Shown here: piece after piece, positions 49,668 to 62,775 of the stretch | Layout of the letters: every line of letters begins with the position of its first letter | How positions within the stretch are numbered: position 1 is the first letter of the stretch | Assembly: GCA_002751075.1 (NCBI GenBank) | Contig: NAOQ01000300.1 | Coordinates: 2,079-66,078, forward strand | Direction of reading: 5' to 3' | Source: Ichthyophonus hoferi | Lineage: Eukaryota; Opisthokonta; Ichthyosporea; Ichthyophonida; Ichthyophonidae | Length of the DNA stretch: 64,000 bases | Notes under the pieces: generated by a model | What the model saw: only the letters and a program-made list of their open reading frames with translations | The model's database searches: none | Told to the model about the DNA's origin: nothing | Made by a program: the position numbers and the translations under genes

Positions 49668-52512
49668 TTATACTACAATTCGGTTATCAATTATATTCTG
49701 AAATTTCTGTTGCCATCCAGCCAGATCAGCCAACAAGTAGACCGAGTCGACGATGTCTCCAAGAAGGGCAATATCCCGACCGCTACGGACACTATAGAGA
49801 AAGTTGGGTTAGACTATAAATAACGAGATAAGGACCAGGAGTAAGATTTTAGTGTCTTAAGAGTTACTTACGTTCCAATTTGCTTAACTTCTTGAGAAGG
49901 ATAGGCTACAAAATCTTTCTCGCCAGAGTTTACCTGTTAAAGGTCAATTATTAGTGACCCTCAAACATGACTACATATTGGCAGTATATTTAAAGACCCA
50001 TGTACATAGGTTGCCACAGAAAAACATAACTCTAGTTTAGAGGGAGTAAAACAATGGAGGTACCAAACCCAGTATAAAAATGCAGAAAAGACAGGTCTTT
50101 TGTAAATTATGGAAGCAAAAGACATGAAGTGAACGTAACAGGTATATAAAGATTACAGACACATATAGCACCCGTAGAACATGGAAAACAAAAAATACTG
50201 AAAAATATTGTAAGCAAACATATGTAGCAGCACATACCATCACTTCTGGAACAGGGCATGCCATTCTTTCTGGTACCATATCTGAAGTTTCTGAAGCTTT
50301 GTTCTTCAAAGAAAGCTTATCAGCCAAGTGAGCAAGCTCTCCATCAGTAGTCTCTATTGGACTATCAGTATTGGCAGAACTCGAAGGGACTGGGCTAAAG
50401 TGACCCGTCAAAGAAGTGAATGGTCCAACTTTTTCGTTGTTGATCAGCAGACGAGGAACATGTTTCCCGACCTTGCCAACCAAGTGGGCAAATGGAGCAG
50501 CCTTAAGAGACGNNNNNNNNNNNNNNNNNNNNNNNNNNNNNNNNNNNNNNNNNNNNNNNNNNNNNNNNNNNNNNNNNNNNNNNNNNNNNNNNNNNNNNNN
50601 NNNNNNNNNNNNNNNNNNNNNNNNNNNNNNNNNNNNNNNNNNNNNNNNNNNNNNNNNNNNNNNNNNNNNNNNNNNNNNNNNNNNNNNNNNNNNNNNNNNN
50701 NNNNNNNNNNNNNNNNNNNNNNNNNNNNNNNNNNNNNNNNNNNNNNNNNNNNNNNNNNNNNNNNNNNNNNNNNNNNNNNNNNNNNNNNNNNNNNNNNNNN
50801 NNNNNNNNNNNNNNNNNNNNNNNNNNNNNNNNNNNNNNNNNNNNNNNNNNNNNNNNNNNNNNNNNNNNNNNNNNNNNNNNNNNNNNNNNNNNNNNNTCAG
50901 AGAAGTGAATGGTCCAACTTTTTCGTTGTTGATCAGCAGACGAGGAACATGTTTCCCGACCTTGCCAACCAAGTGGGCAAATGGAGCAGCCTTAAGAGAC
51001 GTGCCCATGACGATCAAGAGATCACAGCGTTTCAAATCATTCGTAATATATTTCTGAAATTTTCGTGGAAGGGCTTCGCCAAAGAAAACAATATCGGGCT
51101 TCACTGTACCATTGCAATCGGCAACAGGACAGATGGGCATGATGTCATTAAATATAGAGTCCTTAACTGAGCCAGGGTTGACTTCCTTATGACAGACAGT
51201 GCAATGGGCAGAAGCAAAGGAGCCGTGGCTCTCGATCAGCTGGTTGCTTCTCAGTCCAGTCTCTGTTTATAGTAAACTAGTCAGGAAGCCGGGCTTTATT
51301 GCTAGAGGTTCAGTCTACAGTCTATAATCATAAACATCAATGAAGCCCTTGCATTTCCCAGCTCAACCATGCCCTAATAGTAATTATCTAGCATTTTAAG
51401 CCTGCACCCTGATAACTAGTTGGTTCTGTTATGCATAGTTAAACGTAAGCCATAATTGTACATTGGACAGAAAAAAAAAAACTTACTCTTCTCAAGCCCA
51501 TCAACGTTCTGGGTGTATACGCGCAGAAGAGATCCGCTTGCATCCAATAGTTGCAGGAAGTGGTGTGCAGGGTTTGGCTGATAAAGTCCTGGGTAAAGGT
51601 ATTTTACTGCAGTGGCAAGACACGGTTAATACATTACAAGAAAAAGGAAAAACAAAATGCAGCAATGATGAGTCAGTCGCCCAAGCACACAACCAACAAA
51701 AATAAAATATAACCTACCTAGTTTATAAAAGGGTAAGGGGTTCTTTCGGAAATAGGTGATGTCAAACATATCGGTAGGTTTCTCCAGATTAAATTCCTGA
51801 AGTTGGTTATAAATTCCTGACTCCGAACGAAAGTCCGGAATGCCAGATGCCGTGCTGTAATACCAAACACCACTCATATTAGTTGAATAAACAAGAGAGG
51901 TAATGCATAAAATACAAATAAGTGCCAACAAAAGCATCTTCAACATCCCTCCTATCAAAAAGATAAATGCTTTACACACAATTGTTAGTTTTAAAAATGG
52001 ATAACTCTAAAAACTTTAAGATCCTTGCCTGTCATGTCTAATCAACAACTTTCTCAGTCACTTTATCACTCCCATTTGCCATGTTAACACGTATTATGCG
52101 ACAAAACCATTGCTTCATCATTTCTAGGAGTGATACTATCCGTAAACAACTGGTTTTGGGTTAAAAAAATGAAGGGCATCACTCATTTCTTTAGCAGCCT
52201 GAATCACTTTTTTCATATACAAATATAACGTTGGCCACAGGAATGCTACATATATTATGTTGTGATTTACATAGCTTGTATGTGTATGAATATGTAAGCA
52301 CAAAATGCATGTAAATGAAAGCAAGAAAAATAAACTGACCTGATACCGGCGCCGCACAAGACAACAACGTTCTTATACTTTCCGGTATTGAGCATGGCTG
52401 CCAAGTCATGGAGGGGGGTTTTTTTTGCAGCCGTGGGATCATTACTTGGCATGGACATGATCCCGCTGCCAGGACATTGAAACACTAGCTTAGGAGTATA
52501 AACAGAAGTCAT
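49668..52512 (-). CDS. NAD-dependent deacetylase, class I sirtuin (SIRT2/SIRT3 type), 6 exons
   Basis: Removes acetyl groups from lysines using NAD. Exons: 52512-52340, 51854-51718, 51588-51487, 51262-50238 (interrupted by Ns), 49933-49872, 49791-49668; 377 aa once the gap artefact is removed. Family motifs in order: [20 protein letters not shown] for NAD binding, YTQNVDGLE, the catalytic His in [11 protein letters not shown], a zinc site formed by CTVC and [46 protein letters not shown], and the C-terminal [24 protein letters not shown] and the C-terminal helix resemble SIRT3 more than SIRT2, but the N-terminus does not look like a clear mitochondrial leader. About 70 residues of low-complexity Ser/Thr/Pro/Glu sequence are inserted between [12 protein letters not shown] and the last helix, where close relatives have about ten. 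It is divergent from DNAJA3, 2 kb apart. Confidence 0.93.
50408..51001. other. Assembly gap (384 N) flanked by a 105-base direct repeat
   Basis: Ns run from 50513 to 50896. The 105 bases before (50408-50512) and after (50897-51001) are the same sense-strand sequence with one mismatch near the outer end. Both encode the sirtuin segment from [20 protein letters not shown] to VGPFTSL. A real sirtuin has this segment once, so the second copy and the Ns are almost certainly an unmerged contig overlap. Removing 489 bases keeps the frame. Confidence 0.88.
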
Positions 52513-54547
52513 TATTAAAACTAAAAAAATACCTTTTTAATAAATGATAAACAACACAGTACTCTGGTTATATACAAGATTGCTCAAAAGCTTATCATTA
52601 CCCGTGTAAACTTTAGCCAATCATAGCCAAGGGAGAGGAAAGCAGCCCCCATAGATCGGATTATTCGAGATGCGCCCAAGGCGTTGAGGTCTTGGGAATG
52701 ATTATAACGGCACGTATAGAGGTGTTTACAAATATATTTTCTTTCATTAAAACTCTTTTTTTTTCCCTTTAGTTTTTCAACAAATTTTTTTACAGTTTGA
52801 TGCTTTCAGAACTACCTTAAGGGCCCTCAAGCCAATAAGCCTGTTATGTCTTACCATTATCATGTTCATCTATGCCTATCTTTCAAGCTTCATTGCGCTC
52901 GTGATCAGTTCTGAGCCAATCCTTGCGATGTTTGCTAGCTTCATGATGTGAGTTTTTTAAAACAATAGTCATATCAAGCACTTTAATTTTAATTTTAATT
53001 TTATCTGTCAATTAAAAATATGGCTGTTTAATTGTGCTGTGATATTTACAACTGAAAATTAACATATATTTATGCAAAATTCATTTATTATATTGACGGA
53101 TATATGGTTAGGCATATAGTTAATCCATTTCTAATTCTTGATTGTTAGCTGAGCATAGGCCTTATATACCTCTCAACTGAGCAGTAATCCGACGATTAAT
53201 ACTTTATTATTTCCTATTTAAAGCCCACGCCATTACTGCCGTACCAATAAAATTGCTAAGATGCGATTCATCAGCCCTTCGCCCAATATGGCGCTTTATG
53301 CAAAGTCATAAATATTGCGCCGTGTTCGAATGAACTTTGCATTTTAATTTGCATCAATTAGTGGAATTGTTCTAACATAGCATTTTTTTATGTAGAAGGA
53401 ATTTTAGAAAGTATGCTTGAATCAAAAAATAATAATTTATAGTTCAGTGAAAGGCACAACTTTGGGATTTAACCACGATTAGGACAAATAAATCTTTAAA
53501 CAATTCGATACGAATGTCTTTTGAAAATCGTGAATAAACAAATTGTAAAAAAGAATATTCATCTAAAAATATTTTGTTATTTAAATTTAAAAAAACATTG
53601 GTCCGAGTGATATGACTATATATGTACTAGTCAATATATTTATGTGGTTGGCAGTTAATCCCGTGCGGTGCGCATGAAATTTTGGAATGAGCAAAAATCA
53701 AGGCTGTGTGAACCATCTCTCAAGAATGATTAGTATATACCGCACCAACTTAATTCTACCAATTTGTTGTCATAGTAATTACTATTGGTTGAATATCATC
53801 TGTATACCTATATCTGGCCAATAATACATTTTATTGATTTAAAATTGCCAATAAACCATTTGGGAATACTTGGCATGATCGCTTATAATTCACAATTCCT
53901 TAGATCATCAGATCAGGTACACAGTGAGCAATGTGTGAGATGCAATGATTAATTTAAAGTAGAAATATTGCTTTGAAATTTATGTTATTGGTTGCGAAAT
54001 TAATATTATCTTGAAAAATTATCGAGACTTGTGAGATGTGTCAATGTATGAGATCTGTAGAAATACTTATAAAGCCGATTTCCATATTTTTGAAATATGC
54101 AGCAATACTAATAAATACACTCTGTAAATGGGTGAGTAAGCATACGGTGAGCCACCCACCAAGATAATGTATTTATTTCGTCATAGATATGGAATCAGCA
54201 CCCCCTGAAAATAAAAAAATGAAAATAAAAAAAAAAAATAAAAAAAAACCGATCACCACGTGCGGGCCAACCATGCAGTGCCTTTTAGATCGATCTAACT
54301 CTTTGTTATTTTATTAATTAATTGCTGTGCTTATTTGAAGTGTGGGTGTACTATTGTTTGTAGGGTAGCGGCATTGGTGTGCTGCTACTACAATTCTTTC
54401 ATAACTTTCCTTCTACTTGCTCGGCACACGTCTGTAGCAATAGATATAGTCACACCACATACTTTGTATTTTGTACAATAGCATTACTATAATAATAAGT
54501 ACTTTTATGTGGTTACTCCTATAGTTTGTCTATACCACACCAGGAGC
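52513..54547. other. Divergent intergenic region between sirtuin and DNAJA3
   Basis: Two kilobases of AT-rich sequence between two start codons pointing away from each other, so both promoters should lie within it. It includes an A-rich low-complexity tract at about 54205-54250. No open frame or RNA gene recognised. Confidence 0.5.
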
Positions 54548-57500
54548 ATGAATGTTTTCACGCGGTTAATGGCACCGATCATTCCGGTGGTTGCACAACG
54601 TTCTGCAACTCCTATCTTTAGACGGGCACTACAGACTTTGACTCGGAGTTCAGGATTGTGGACGGCACGAACCTTGGGTAGGCCGTGTTTTGTTTCATGT
54701 TGTAGTTTTGTACGCAAAAGTGTTACTGCAAGACTGTTTAAAGTAAACTGTGAATATTACCTTCTCTGCCTTTATCAGTGTTATTTTACAAAAGCCATGC
54801 CCTTTTAGTATATATTTACTTGCACTTACTTAAAACTACACATAATTGTTGTTTTATTGAGGTTGGATGGCTTTAATTTCTTCTCCACCTCGTCTCTTGC
54901 CCTGTGTTGAGTATGTTTATATACGCAGCCCTTCTTTTCCCTGTGGATTTGATTGCATTTAAATGATGTTTTTTTTCTTTCATGTATTATATTCCCCATC
55001 TTTTTGATAGCCTCATTACCTGTATGCATGGTTAGGTCTACCGGAGTATATATGCAAATAGTTTCGCGTGTACATAAACAGGTATGCACATGCACAATCT
55101 ATATATAATATGGCCCAGTCAGGCAAAGAGCCTTATACCATTATCTTTATATACACCCTTAACTACCAGTGCATGACTTAAGAGGGGCACACCTATTTAT
55201 AAGTTAGTATAAGCAACTTTATACTTATAGGACATTGTCTACCCTACTTAATCCATTACCTACCATTTCGTTATGGCATAATAACCACACATCTCTTCAT
55301 ACTCCCTTTTTCTTTTCCATCTATTTTGTATATATATATATATATCTGAGTTATTTCACATTCCGCCAACTATATACTCGTCTATTAATAGTATGGTCGA
55401 GGTAAGGATGGTGAAGGTTGAGAAAGGCGGAAGGGGGAGTATATCAATAAATATATTTAGTGTGTTCTGCGAGTATGATGTGACAAGAACACGTCCTCAT
55501 ATACTTTACTCCCTCCTCACAGGCTACAAAGTAGCGGTGCCAGCCCTTAGCGTCCACCTGTTGCGCAGGAGGGCCTTCCATAATACAAGTAGGTTGCTCT
55601 TTGATGGAGTATATTATACTACCATGTATATCTGGGTCATCTCTCTTAGTCCCTCTCACCCTTTTCCCTCCTAACCTTAATTTCAATGTTTATTGCCTCC
55701 CCATTCTTACCCCTTGCCACATCTACATATGTGGTCTCTCGCACCACCCCTCCTGTTGTTATGCATGGCTGTAAGAGATAGGGTTGGCTATATAGCAGGC
55801 TATGCGTGGCTGAGCATATGCATTACAAGCATATTCCTTTGCTACCCCCACCCTACCACCAATTCTATTGCAATAGAAATAGAAGGTACTTACAGGCTGT
55901 ATATGTATAGATTCTGCAAGCTCCCAGCTAGACTACTACGAAGTGCTGGGTCTATCAAGAGATTCTAGTCCGTCGGAGATCAAGAAAGCATACTATCAGG
56001 TAGGTACCCTGGCCTAAGGTCCCTCGGTTTCCTTGTTATAGATGAGGTAGGGGTGGGGAAGGAGGAGAGAGGTGCACGACCATTACAATACGTGGGTTGC
56101 ACATGATTGGTAGAGCTAGATGGTTACTTTATTACTACATCCCTAGGGAAATACTCCCTAGGGTGTGCTTGAAGTGGTCGTATATTTACATCTCTACTCC
56201 CCGCTCAAAGGCTGCATCTCTTCATGAGCAGGCCTATATATAGTATGTGTTTATGCGTACTTGCAATGACCTATGGGCTAATGGTGAAAGAGGAGGAAAG
56301 GAAACACAGCCTTGTAATAATGTCTGAATATATATGGAACCACCCCATCATATTCTTGTCCTTATTCTATGTACCTATCACTACACATATCCACCCTTTA
56401 CCCTGTGCTAACGTCTTAGCTACTTTCTCCCAGCCACTACTACGCCTATGCTGTATTCTCTTGTGCTAATTCCTTCTGTCGTCTATGCTTATGTCCCTCT
56501 TCTATGTATAGGTCTTCTCATTATACACACACTGTAGCCAATAGGATAGCATATTTAAGAAGTTGTACTAGATAACCAACCAGGGTGCCCTTGACAATAA
56601 GATTTAAGATTATTTATGTAAAGTACAGATTGTATACAGGGCCAAGAGGGGCAATCTGTGATATATCATAATATATTATAGTACGTCATAGTATATCATA
56701 TCCAGGATGTTGTTTGGTTGACATGGAGATAATAGACCATTCACTTGGTAGCCATCCTCTCTTTAACCTGACCATACTTAGATATACCCGCTGACCACCC
56801 TCTCCCTTCGCTTGTAGTTAGCTAAGAAGTATCACCCTGATGCAAATAAACATGATAAGGAGGCAGCCGATAAGTTCTCACAAATAGGAGAGGCCTACGA
56901 GGTAGTGGAAGATACATATATATATATATATGGTGGTGGTTATGTGGGGACTCTTCTCATATACTCTCTCGCTAGTCTTTCTTTCTGCTCTTTGTATTCT
57001 CTTTCATTATTCTTTCTTGGTTTATTTTCCTATTACCTCTTGTATAGGTCCTTTATGATAGTTACCTTAAAGAGCCAATCAACAAGGCGATATAGCTCTT
57101 TGGAAAGGCCAAAGATGCACGTGGAAAGGATTTGAACGAAACTTTTATATGAGTAGATGTATGTGAGAGGGAGGGCTGAGTAAGCACCATATTTATGCAG
57201 CCCCATTGCTCACTTTCTATATTATGCGTGCCTTAGATTCTACGCAATGAAGAGCTTCGTGCCAAGTATGACCAGTACGGCCATGCTGGGGTCAACGGCA
57301 ATAATTTCCAGGGTAAGCATGGATATATGTATATACTAGTCTTTCTCTCCCTATACTCTTTGGTGATCCTGTCCTGGTATGGTCCAGTATATTCACTGTA
57401 CTATCCTGACTGTTACCAGGCCGTAAGTGTGATGTGTATATGGCTATCTGGCGGCTAGTAAGTGGTTCTAGGTGTGGTAATAGGCGATGATAACATGATA

Positions 57501-60500
57501 TATATTACACATACTGGTAGGAGGGGCTATGTAAAGCATAGCAGTGCAAGCCCCTGCCAATCATTATGATTGTGTCACGTGATCTTAACCAAGCCCTGAC
57601 AGGTATTGGCGAGTAAGGTACAGGCTATGTCTTTTGCAGTGCTGATAGGCTATTATTGTTTTATATTTTTTTTATTTTAAGATACGTTTATGTGTATGGC
57701 TAGCTGGCTGTCATATATTTACCATGGGCTGACGGTGGAGAGGTGGTACACAGAGACCCACCCAGGGTTTGACCCCAACGAGATATTCAGTCACTTTGAA
57801 CAGATGTTCAATGGGGGTGGAGGTGGTGGCTCGCCCTTTGGCAGAGGCTTTAGGGCTGGGCGCTCAGCGGCCTATGGGCCACAGCCGGGCGAGTCAGTGG
57901 AGGTAGGCTTGATGTTTCACCCTTTGTTCTGGCCTGCCCTTGCTCTTGTCCCTTCCTTTCCCCATTGCCACTTATACATTTCTATTGCCACTTGGTTCCT
58001 TTGGGTTGGGTAGAGAGAGTGAGAGAGATAAAGAGCCCGTATATGGGTTGCTTGCTGATTAGCCTTTGAGTAGATCGGTTGGTGCCGACCGACTAGGCAT
58101 AAGCATACCCATATATACTTGTAGAACAAGAAGGCCCTACTAGCACCCTCCGCACATTAACCATAACAATCGGTTGCCTGCCAGATGCCACTCCAATTGT
58201 CATTTCTAGAAGCCGTAAAAGGTTGTAAAAAGACTCTCGCCTACTCGGCCAAGGTACGCTGCGACCCCTGCCAAGGATCGGGGGCAAAACCGGGTAGCAA
58301 ACCAGTCAAATGTCGTGTGTGTAGTGGCACCGGTATGGTGAGTACCCTGGTTGGTGACTGGGGTTGACTTGAAAGATGTACATTCACAGTGATAGAGTGA
58401 TAGGGCCGCATGCTTGCATAACACTATCCTGCCATACCATTACACGCTTGTACAGCAATTCATATATTCATGTGTATCTAATAAGCGTGGTGACAGAGTG
58501 TGATGTATGATAGATATTGCGAGAGAGGGTCCTATGGGTATACGTATAAGATAGCTCCCTAAGTGTATGCAGGGGTGTTCTATTAACAACCCTATGGCCA
58601 CTACATACCTTCCATAGAGGGTACAGATTATAGCTGGTATGTTTGAAGTCAATGCTGAGTGCGAGCGCTGTGGCGGCAAGGGAAAGACACCTGAGAGATC
58701 ATGCTCTACTTGTAATGGGGCAGGTCTTATTAGGAAGAAGAAAACATTGAATGTGGATATTCCTGCTGGTACCTTCATTTTCCCCTCCTAGGGACACTAC
58801 ACTATACTGCACTATACTACAACTACACGACACCGTACTACACTACACTATACTGTACTTCAATTACATTCCACCACACTACACCATACTACACTATACT
58901 GTACTACAACTACACCACACTACACCACGCATAACTCTGCCTACCTCTTTCCTCCTATCATTTTCCCTGCGATATCTCTTGCTATGCCATTCACATTCTC
59001 TTTATTGATGGTTAACCCCTGTTTTACCCTGGTGTTGGATAGCACACCTCTCCCTCCCTGTTGATATTTGCTTTATTTGGCTTTTACTCTCTCGTGATGT
59101 GTTGGTTTCTATTCATTTATGCCTGACCCCCCCCCCCTATGAACCAGCCCCTGTGGTTCCGGGTCTAGCCTTAATCTGGCACCTGTTACCCTCTACCTAT
59201 CTCCTATGAGGACAGGCCTGGCCATGTATGTTGGCAGGATATGCCATGAGATACCATGACTTTCCTCTAATCAAGTGTAATGGCAGGTGTGGACAATGGC
59301 ATGCAGTATCAGGTGCCTGGAGTAGGGGCGGAGAGTGCAAATAAGGGGCCTAATGGCAACCTGATTGTACATATAGAGGTATGATACGACTACTCTGTCT
59401 GGCTCTGGCTGTTTTTATTACGTACATGCATACCTATACCTCTCTTTTAGTTGCATTTATTAAGGTATGTTTGTCGTTGACAAACAAGAATACATGATGG
59501 ATGTTGGATGCTAGTAGGTATGGGCCTACCTAGGGATGGATTATGGGAGAACATTGGATCTATATCGCGGTATGTGCTTCTGGGTGGAAGGACACTAACG
59601 ACAGGCTTATACCAGTGAACTTGGAAGGGATCTCTATGCATTAGATATAAGGTGGTGCCAGAGAACACTCTTGATAGCTACCAATGCACGCTATCTTTTA
59701 GGGGGTGCTATGTAATAACAGAATCTTAGGCTGGGTAACGAGTGTTAGATGGATGGCTACTATGGTTACTGTACTTATGACTGGGTGTATACAGGTAGAA
59801 CCAAGCGAAACATTCCGTAGGGAAGGTATCAATGTAGAGTCAGAAGTCCCTCTCTCCTTTGCGCGTGCGGCCATGGGAGGGGAGGTGGAGGTGGAGGGGC
59901 TTTATAATAAGATAAAAGTCCAGGTGGGTGGCATGGGTGACGTCATCATGGCATGGCCATTGGATGATTGACTTTATCCACTCTTTATTGTCTCTTTCTT
60001 CCTTTTTGAGGAGTATTCTATTACTGTGATTGGTTGAAGTAATACATGAGAGTATATTGTAGATATGTGGATGGTGATGGGATGTAATAGAACAAACATG
60101 ATTAGTGTAGACCTATTTATCTGGTTGTTTGCATTTGTGTTGTGATTGACAATATTTTATTTCCTTCTATATTAAGAAATGATGTGAAATTCCTTAGTGA
60201 AAGCTTCAATGAAAATGGAGACATGTGTATGGGCCAATCAAAGTGGATGATTGTGTACTCATATACTATAGGAGCGATGAGAGGCAACATAAGTCTTATA
60301 ATTGAGCTGGTGTGTGAAGGTCTATGTATAGGAACCGGTAAATAAGTAAATGCGACCTTTGCAATGTACTACTAGTATGCAGCCTGGTAGTCTGGTACTC
60401 ACCCTTACACCAACCCTATATATATCTAGCTCAAGCCAGGTGTCCAGCCAGGCGATGTGGTACGCCTACCTGGAAGAGGTATTCAGAAAATGAATTCATC

Positions 60501-61595
60501 CGAATTAGGCAACCATTACCTACGATTCCGTTTAATGGTTCCAAGGTTAGTACTAGAGGGATTCTGGCCAATAGTATCTTGCCGCTTACCCATATTTATG
60601 CCTATGCCCATAATATATATCAACCCTTTTTTTCCTAAAGTAGACTTAGCATAGATCATTTAGGAAAAACAAATTGTGTCGAAATGTTTATATGGTTGCT
60701 AGTTCATAGAGGGGAGGCTAGACAGGCAAAGGCTTTGATGACTCTGTATACAATAGAGCTCCCCTATCTCTACCATTAATAATAGTTTCCTTTCTCTTGT
60801 AAATGCCTCTTAATGCATATGATATATCTCCACTAGGCCTTGTTTATATAAGCACATACATGTACCACTATTCAATATATACTCTTCCTGTCTTATAATG
60901 GAACCGACCTGTCTATTACGATCATTACATTATAAATACATTATCAGCCATGTCTACCCCCCTATAATCTGACAAACTGTCATATTTTGTTGTAAATATC
61001 ATACTACATAATTCACAATTAGGCTTACATTATATGAAACCCAATAGTATTTGGGTATATAACGTAGTACACAGTCTCATGAAAAAAACAAAAAGTATTT
61101 ATGCATTAGATAATAAAATAACCAAGCAGTACATAAACATTCGAGGTCAAACTAAATATAAATAAAGTACGATACATCACCATCACTATCAAAGTAGTGT
61201 GTACTCCCTGTATCAGGCCTAGTTACATGTTTAATAATACTCATCTGCTCTCTGTACCTCTCTTACACCACAGATCCTTAAGTGATCGTCAGAAGGAAAT
61301 TCTTGACATGTTCGAGCAAGAAAGCATGCATGCAGGTAGCACCATTCCCGGCACCCTACCTCCCCCTGTAGCTCCCCAATCTGCTCCCCAATCTGCTCCC
61401 CAATCTAGTGTGAAGACTGATGAGAAATTGAAAGAAGGCAAAGAAGAGAAGTTAAATGTTACAGGAGGGAAAAGTAAGAAATATTCAGATAAGAAGATCA
61501 AGGTGGAGGAACCTGGGAAGAATGTTAAACAGAACGAGGGCCCATGCAGTAAGATTGGTGGATTTGTTAAAAAAATATTTAAAAATGCGCAATGA
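54548..61595 (+). CDS. DNAJA3: Mitochondrial Hsp40 co-chaperone DNAJA3/Tid1/Mdj1, 12 exons, 515 aa
   Basis: Type I J-protein that delivers clients to mitochondrial Hsp70 and stimulates its ATPase. Exons: 54548-54677, 55523-55588, 55911-55999, 56818-56901, 57237-57312, 57754-57902, 58185-58337, 58627-58768, 59287-59378, 59795-59923, 60430-60545, 61274-61595; the phases sum to 516 codons ending TGA. The first two exons encode an Arg/Ser/Ala-rich leader ([20 protein letters not shown]) fit for mitochondrial import. The J-domain runs from [20 protein letters not shown] through the HPD motif in [19 protein letters not shown] to [13 protein letters not shown] Gly/Phe-rich linker follows ([17 protein letters not shown]). 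Four CxxCxGxG zinc motifs are present: [32 protein letters not shown]. The client-binding domains end at [11 protein letters not shown]. The C-terminus has APQS repeated three times, a Lys-rich stretch and a final [12 protein letters not shown], like the human FLSKLKKMFTS end. Confidence 0.96.
58790..58930. repeat. Degenerate CACTATACTACA tract
   Basis: Variants of ctacactatactgtactaca in a DNAJA3 intron; the same style of sequence as the large array in the cyclin gene. Confidence 0.7.
61371..61406 (+). repeat. Perfect 12-base coding repeat, three copies
   Basis: GCTCCCCAATCT occurs three times without a single change, encoding APQS three times in the DNAJA3 C-terminal region. Identity at the nucleotide level indicates a recent expansion. 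Confidence 0.9.
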
Positions 61596-62775
61596 CAATT
61601 AGCGGCGACCTTCCATAATTTGTTGAAAGGTAGCCGACAGGACTGATCCTGTTTGTATATGCAATTTATAGTATTATCAACTTAACGGTACTATGTTTGT
61701 ATTTTTTCATATTCTTTTTCCTCTACCAGGATTTTAGATTAAGATTACTACACTGGTTTGCCATTCTCTTTTGGGCCATACACCTGTAATATCACTTATA
61801 CATAGCCTGTATATATGCAGTTTTTTGTATAGTGCCCTTAGTGGTTGAAGGGCTAGCGGTATCATAGGAAGAATTCGCGACCAAAAGGCACGCCTTAACC
61901 CATCAAAGCTATTTGGTGTATCTCAATATATTTTTTCTTTTAGAAATTGATTATACGATACGTGTATGTATGATGTAGAGTTGCTTTAGACATTGAAAAT
62001 CTATTGGCGTGATAGTTCGGGTTGATGTACGTAGTGTATAATGTACAAGCAGAAAAAAATAATATTTTAAAATAAAAACAATTACTTAAGGGTAGTCTCT
62101 CTGACTTTAAGGTGTAAAGTATAGACTGATATTGTGTCGTGAAAATGACTTTATTGGGCCCTAAACATATGATTTGTGGCTCCAGATAAAAGGGATGCAT
62201 TCAGTCGTATAGGGCAAAATTTGTCGAAGGTTTTTAATAGAAGTAAATTGGGTATTTGTATTTCAGGATTTCCCCTTGGAAGGAGATACCTATAATTAAT
62301 ACCTGTCGAAGTAGTTCAACTCTCACAAGTGTTAGGCTGAATACTTCATGATGTGTTGTATGAGAATACGTATTATTTATTGTTTGTTTGGCATTGTACC
62401 TCGTAGCATTGTACCTCGTAATAGTCAATAGCGTTTTACAATGAGATTACAATCAGTTTGTAAGAGCTAATAATTAGTTAGTGGTAATTAACTAATTGCA
62501 TAGTGTCTCTAATTATAATTAATGAGGACTGGTTGCTAAATGAAATTGAATTCGGGAATTCACAGTCGCTTATTAGATAGTGTTTTTCTGTTGGTTTTAA
62601 AATATACGTAATGACACAAACAAGATACGCAGCAACAGATTGATTCTTTGAATAATCATTGGAAAATATGTTGCCAACAACACAGTTCGGTAGAACCCCC
62701 ATAAATGAGGATATATGTATCTCTCGTGTTTATCACAAGCTCAACTGGTATTGACTTGGACCAACAACTATATAG
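61596..62775. other. 3' flank of DNAJA3, nothing else recognised
   Basis: AT-rich sequence after the DNAJA3 stop. The first part should be its 3' untranslated region; an AATAAA about 470 bases downstream is too far to assign with confidence. No further gene seen. Confidence 0.5.

Noticed and set aside
50037-51140. A 367-codon frame with an internally repeated sirtuin segment
   Set aside because: The repeat comes from duplicated contig ends around the N gap, and the far C-terminal part runs past a splice donor at 50238 into intron.
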